Source: Variovorax sp. J2L1-78 (GTDB lineage: Bacteria > Pseudomonadota > Gammaproteobacteria > Burkholderiales > Burkholderiaceae_C). From it: a DNA stretch of 64,000 nt. The notes below the pieces were generated by a model, which saw nothing but the letters and a program-made list of their open reading frames with translations, made no database searches and had not been told where the DNA came from. Positions 63,177-64,000 of this stretch are shown here, piece after piece; the stretch's first letter is position 1, and the number at the start of each line of letters is the position of its first letter. The stretch is taken from the NCBI RefSeq assembly GCF_030317205.1, contig NZ_JASZYB010000002.1, positions 796,501 through 860,500 of the forward strand, given 5' to 3'. The position numbers and the translations under genes were made by a program.

Positions 63177-64000
63177 ATGACCGCCACGCCCGCAGCCGAT
63201 GCACATGCGGCACGCGCCGATACCGGCGCGTCCCAGGTCGGCGTCTTTCAGGCCGGGGACGTGGTGCTCCAGTCCGGCCGCACCTTCCGCAACATGTTTC
63301 TGGTCTACAAGACCTTCGGCACGCTGAACGCCGAGCGCTCGAACGTCATCCTCTACCCGACCTCGTACAGCGCACAGCACACCGACATCGAGCACATGGT
63401 GGCCGAGGGCGGCGCCCTCGACCCGTCGAAGTACTTCATCGTCATCGCCAACCTGTTCGGCAACGGGCTGTCGAGCTCGCCGTCGAACACGCCCTGGCCC
63501 GACGTGGGGACACGCTACCCCGACGTCACCTATTACGACGCGGTGCACGTGCAGCGCCGCATGCTGGCCGAGCTGTGGGGCATCGAGCGTGTGGCGCTGG
63601 TCTACGGCTGGTCGATGGGTGCCATGCAGGCCTACCACTGGGCGGCGCTGTTCCCCGACGCGGTGGACCGCATCGCCGTGGTGTGCGGCGCCGCGCGCTG
63701 CGCGCCGCACAACCGCGTGTTCATCGAAGGCGCGGCGCACGCGCTGATGGCCGACCCCGCCTGGCGCGATGGCGCGTTCACCGAGCGGCCCGTGCGCGGC
63801 CTGCGCGCCATGGGGCGCGTCTATGCGGGCTGGGCGCTGTCGCAGACCTTCTACCGCGACGAGATGTGGCGCCAACTCGGCGCCTCGTCGCTGGAGGACT
63901 ACCTCGTCAGCAACTGGGAGACCACCTTCGCCCGCCGCGACCCGGCCGACCTGCTGGCGCAGTTCCGCACCTGGCAGACGGGCGACATCAGCGCCAACGC
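63177..64000 (+). CDS. Alpha/beta hydrolase, MetX (homoserine acetyltransferase)-like, 5' part
   Basis: The open frame from ATG 63177 runs off the window, leaving about 274 codons. AAAAAAGGA precedes the start. It resembles the MetX branch of the alpha/beta hydrolase fold: NMFLVYKTFGTLNAERSNVI, YFIVIANLFGNGLSSSPSN, the nucleophile elbow G-W-S-M-G (Ser in VYGWSMGAMQAY) and RIAVVCGAARCAPHN. The rest (Asp and His of the triad) would be outside. Many such proteins are hydrolases rather than true acyltransferases. Divergent from tetR. Confidence 0.88.
   Translation, partial: MTATPAADAHAARADTGASQVGVFQAGDVVLQSGRTFRNMFLVYKTFGTLNAERSNVILYPTSYSAQHTDIEHMVAEGGALDPSKYFIVIANLFGNGLSSSPSNTPWPDVGTRYPDVTYYDAVHVQRRMLAELWGIERVALVYGWSMGAMQAYHWAALFPDAVDRIAVVCGAARCAPHNRVFIEGAAHALMADPAWRDGAFTERPVRGLRAMGRVYAGWALSQTFYRDEMWRQLGASSLEDYLVSNWETTFARRDPADLLAQFRTWQTGDISAN

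Overview
The window looks like a chromosomal segment of a high-GC betaproteobacterium of the Comamonadaceae type (Variovorax or a close relative). This is inferred from GC-rich codon use, four Bug-type (TctC) solute receptors, a DUF6502/DUF5666 pair, and dense short catabolic operons that each sit beside their own regulator. No rRNA, tRNA, CRISPR array or insertion sequence was seen.

Layout. 1-9373: the end of a hydantoinase B/oxoprolinase gene, a broken GNAT acetyltransferase, a DTW-domain tRNA modification enzyme, a very large Tat-exported PD40-amidohydrolase, and a LysR gene divergent from an SDR/amidohydrolase pair. 9421-12737: a DUF6502/DUF5666 lipoprotein unit and small hypothetical genes. 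12783-17224: LysR divergent from a gamma-glutamyltransferase, Bug and GAF operon. 17221-24040: a five-gene CoA-ligase/enoyl-CoA isomerase/Bug/hydroxyacid dehydrogenase operon divergent from its IclR regulator, with a 21-bp operator between them.

24067-35745: an AraC/XylS-type regulator, a dienelactone hydrolase fusion, a Rieske dioxygenase operon (alpha, beta, isochorismatase-fold protein, SDR) and an ABC solute receptor. XylS-like half-sites occur in both divergent promoter regions, which ties these scattered genes into one probable aromatic-compound regulon. Between them lie an HD-GYP phosphodiesterase, a 2OG-oxygenase-like protein, a cytochrome c, a GT8-like glycosyltransferase and an OB-fold lipoprotein. 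35768-40763: a VOC protein divergent from a LacI-controlled CMD/LacI/SDR/Bug/SDR operon with two LacI-type operators. 40885-45608: a complete polar amino-acid ABC transporter operon with an odd class-IV aminotransferase-fold protein and a terminal GntR gene.

45609-49642: a sharp drop in GC marks a foreign gene for an HEPN (ApeA-like) protein, next to a NERD-nuclease/SF1-helicase. This is the best candidate for a phage-defence locus. 49842-51546: a YcaC-like hydrolase divergent from LysR. 51947-54801: a large exported protein of unknown function with duplicated Cys-containing modules on Pro-Ala linkers, followed by a tiny lipoprotein. 54923-58085: a DUF3606 protein, a zinc-ribbon membrane protein and GlgX. 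58326-62483: an XRE-cupin regulator coupled to an amino-acid ABC transporter and an FAD amine oxidoreductase. 62496-64000: TetR divergent from a MetX-like alpha/beta hydrolase that runs off the window.

All functions are inferred from sequence motifs read by eye. No database search was run.
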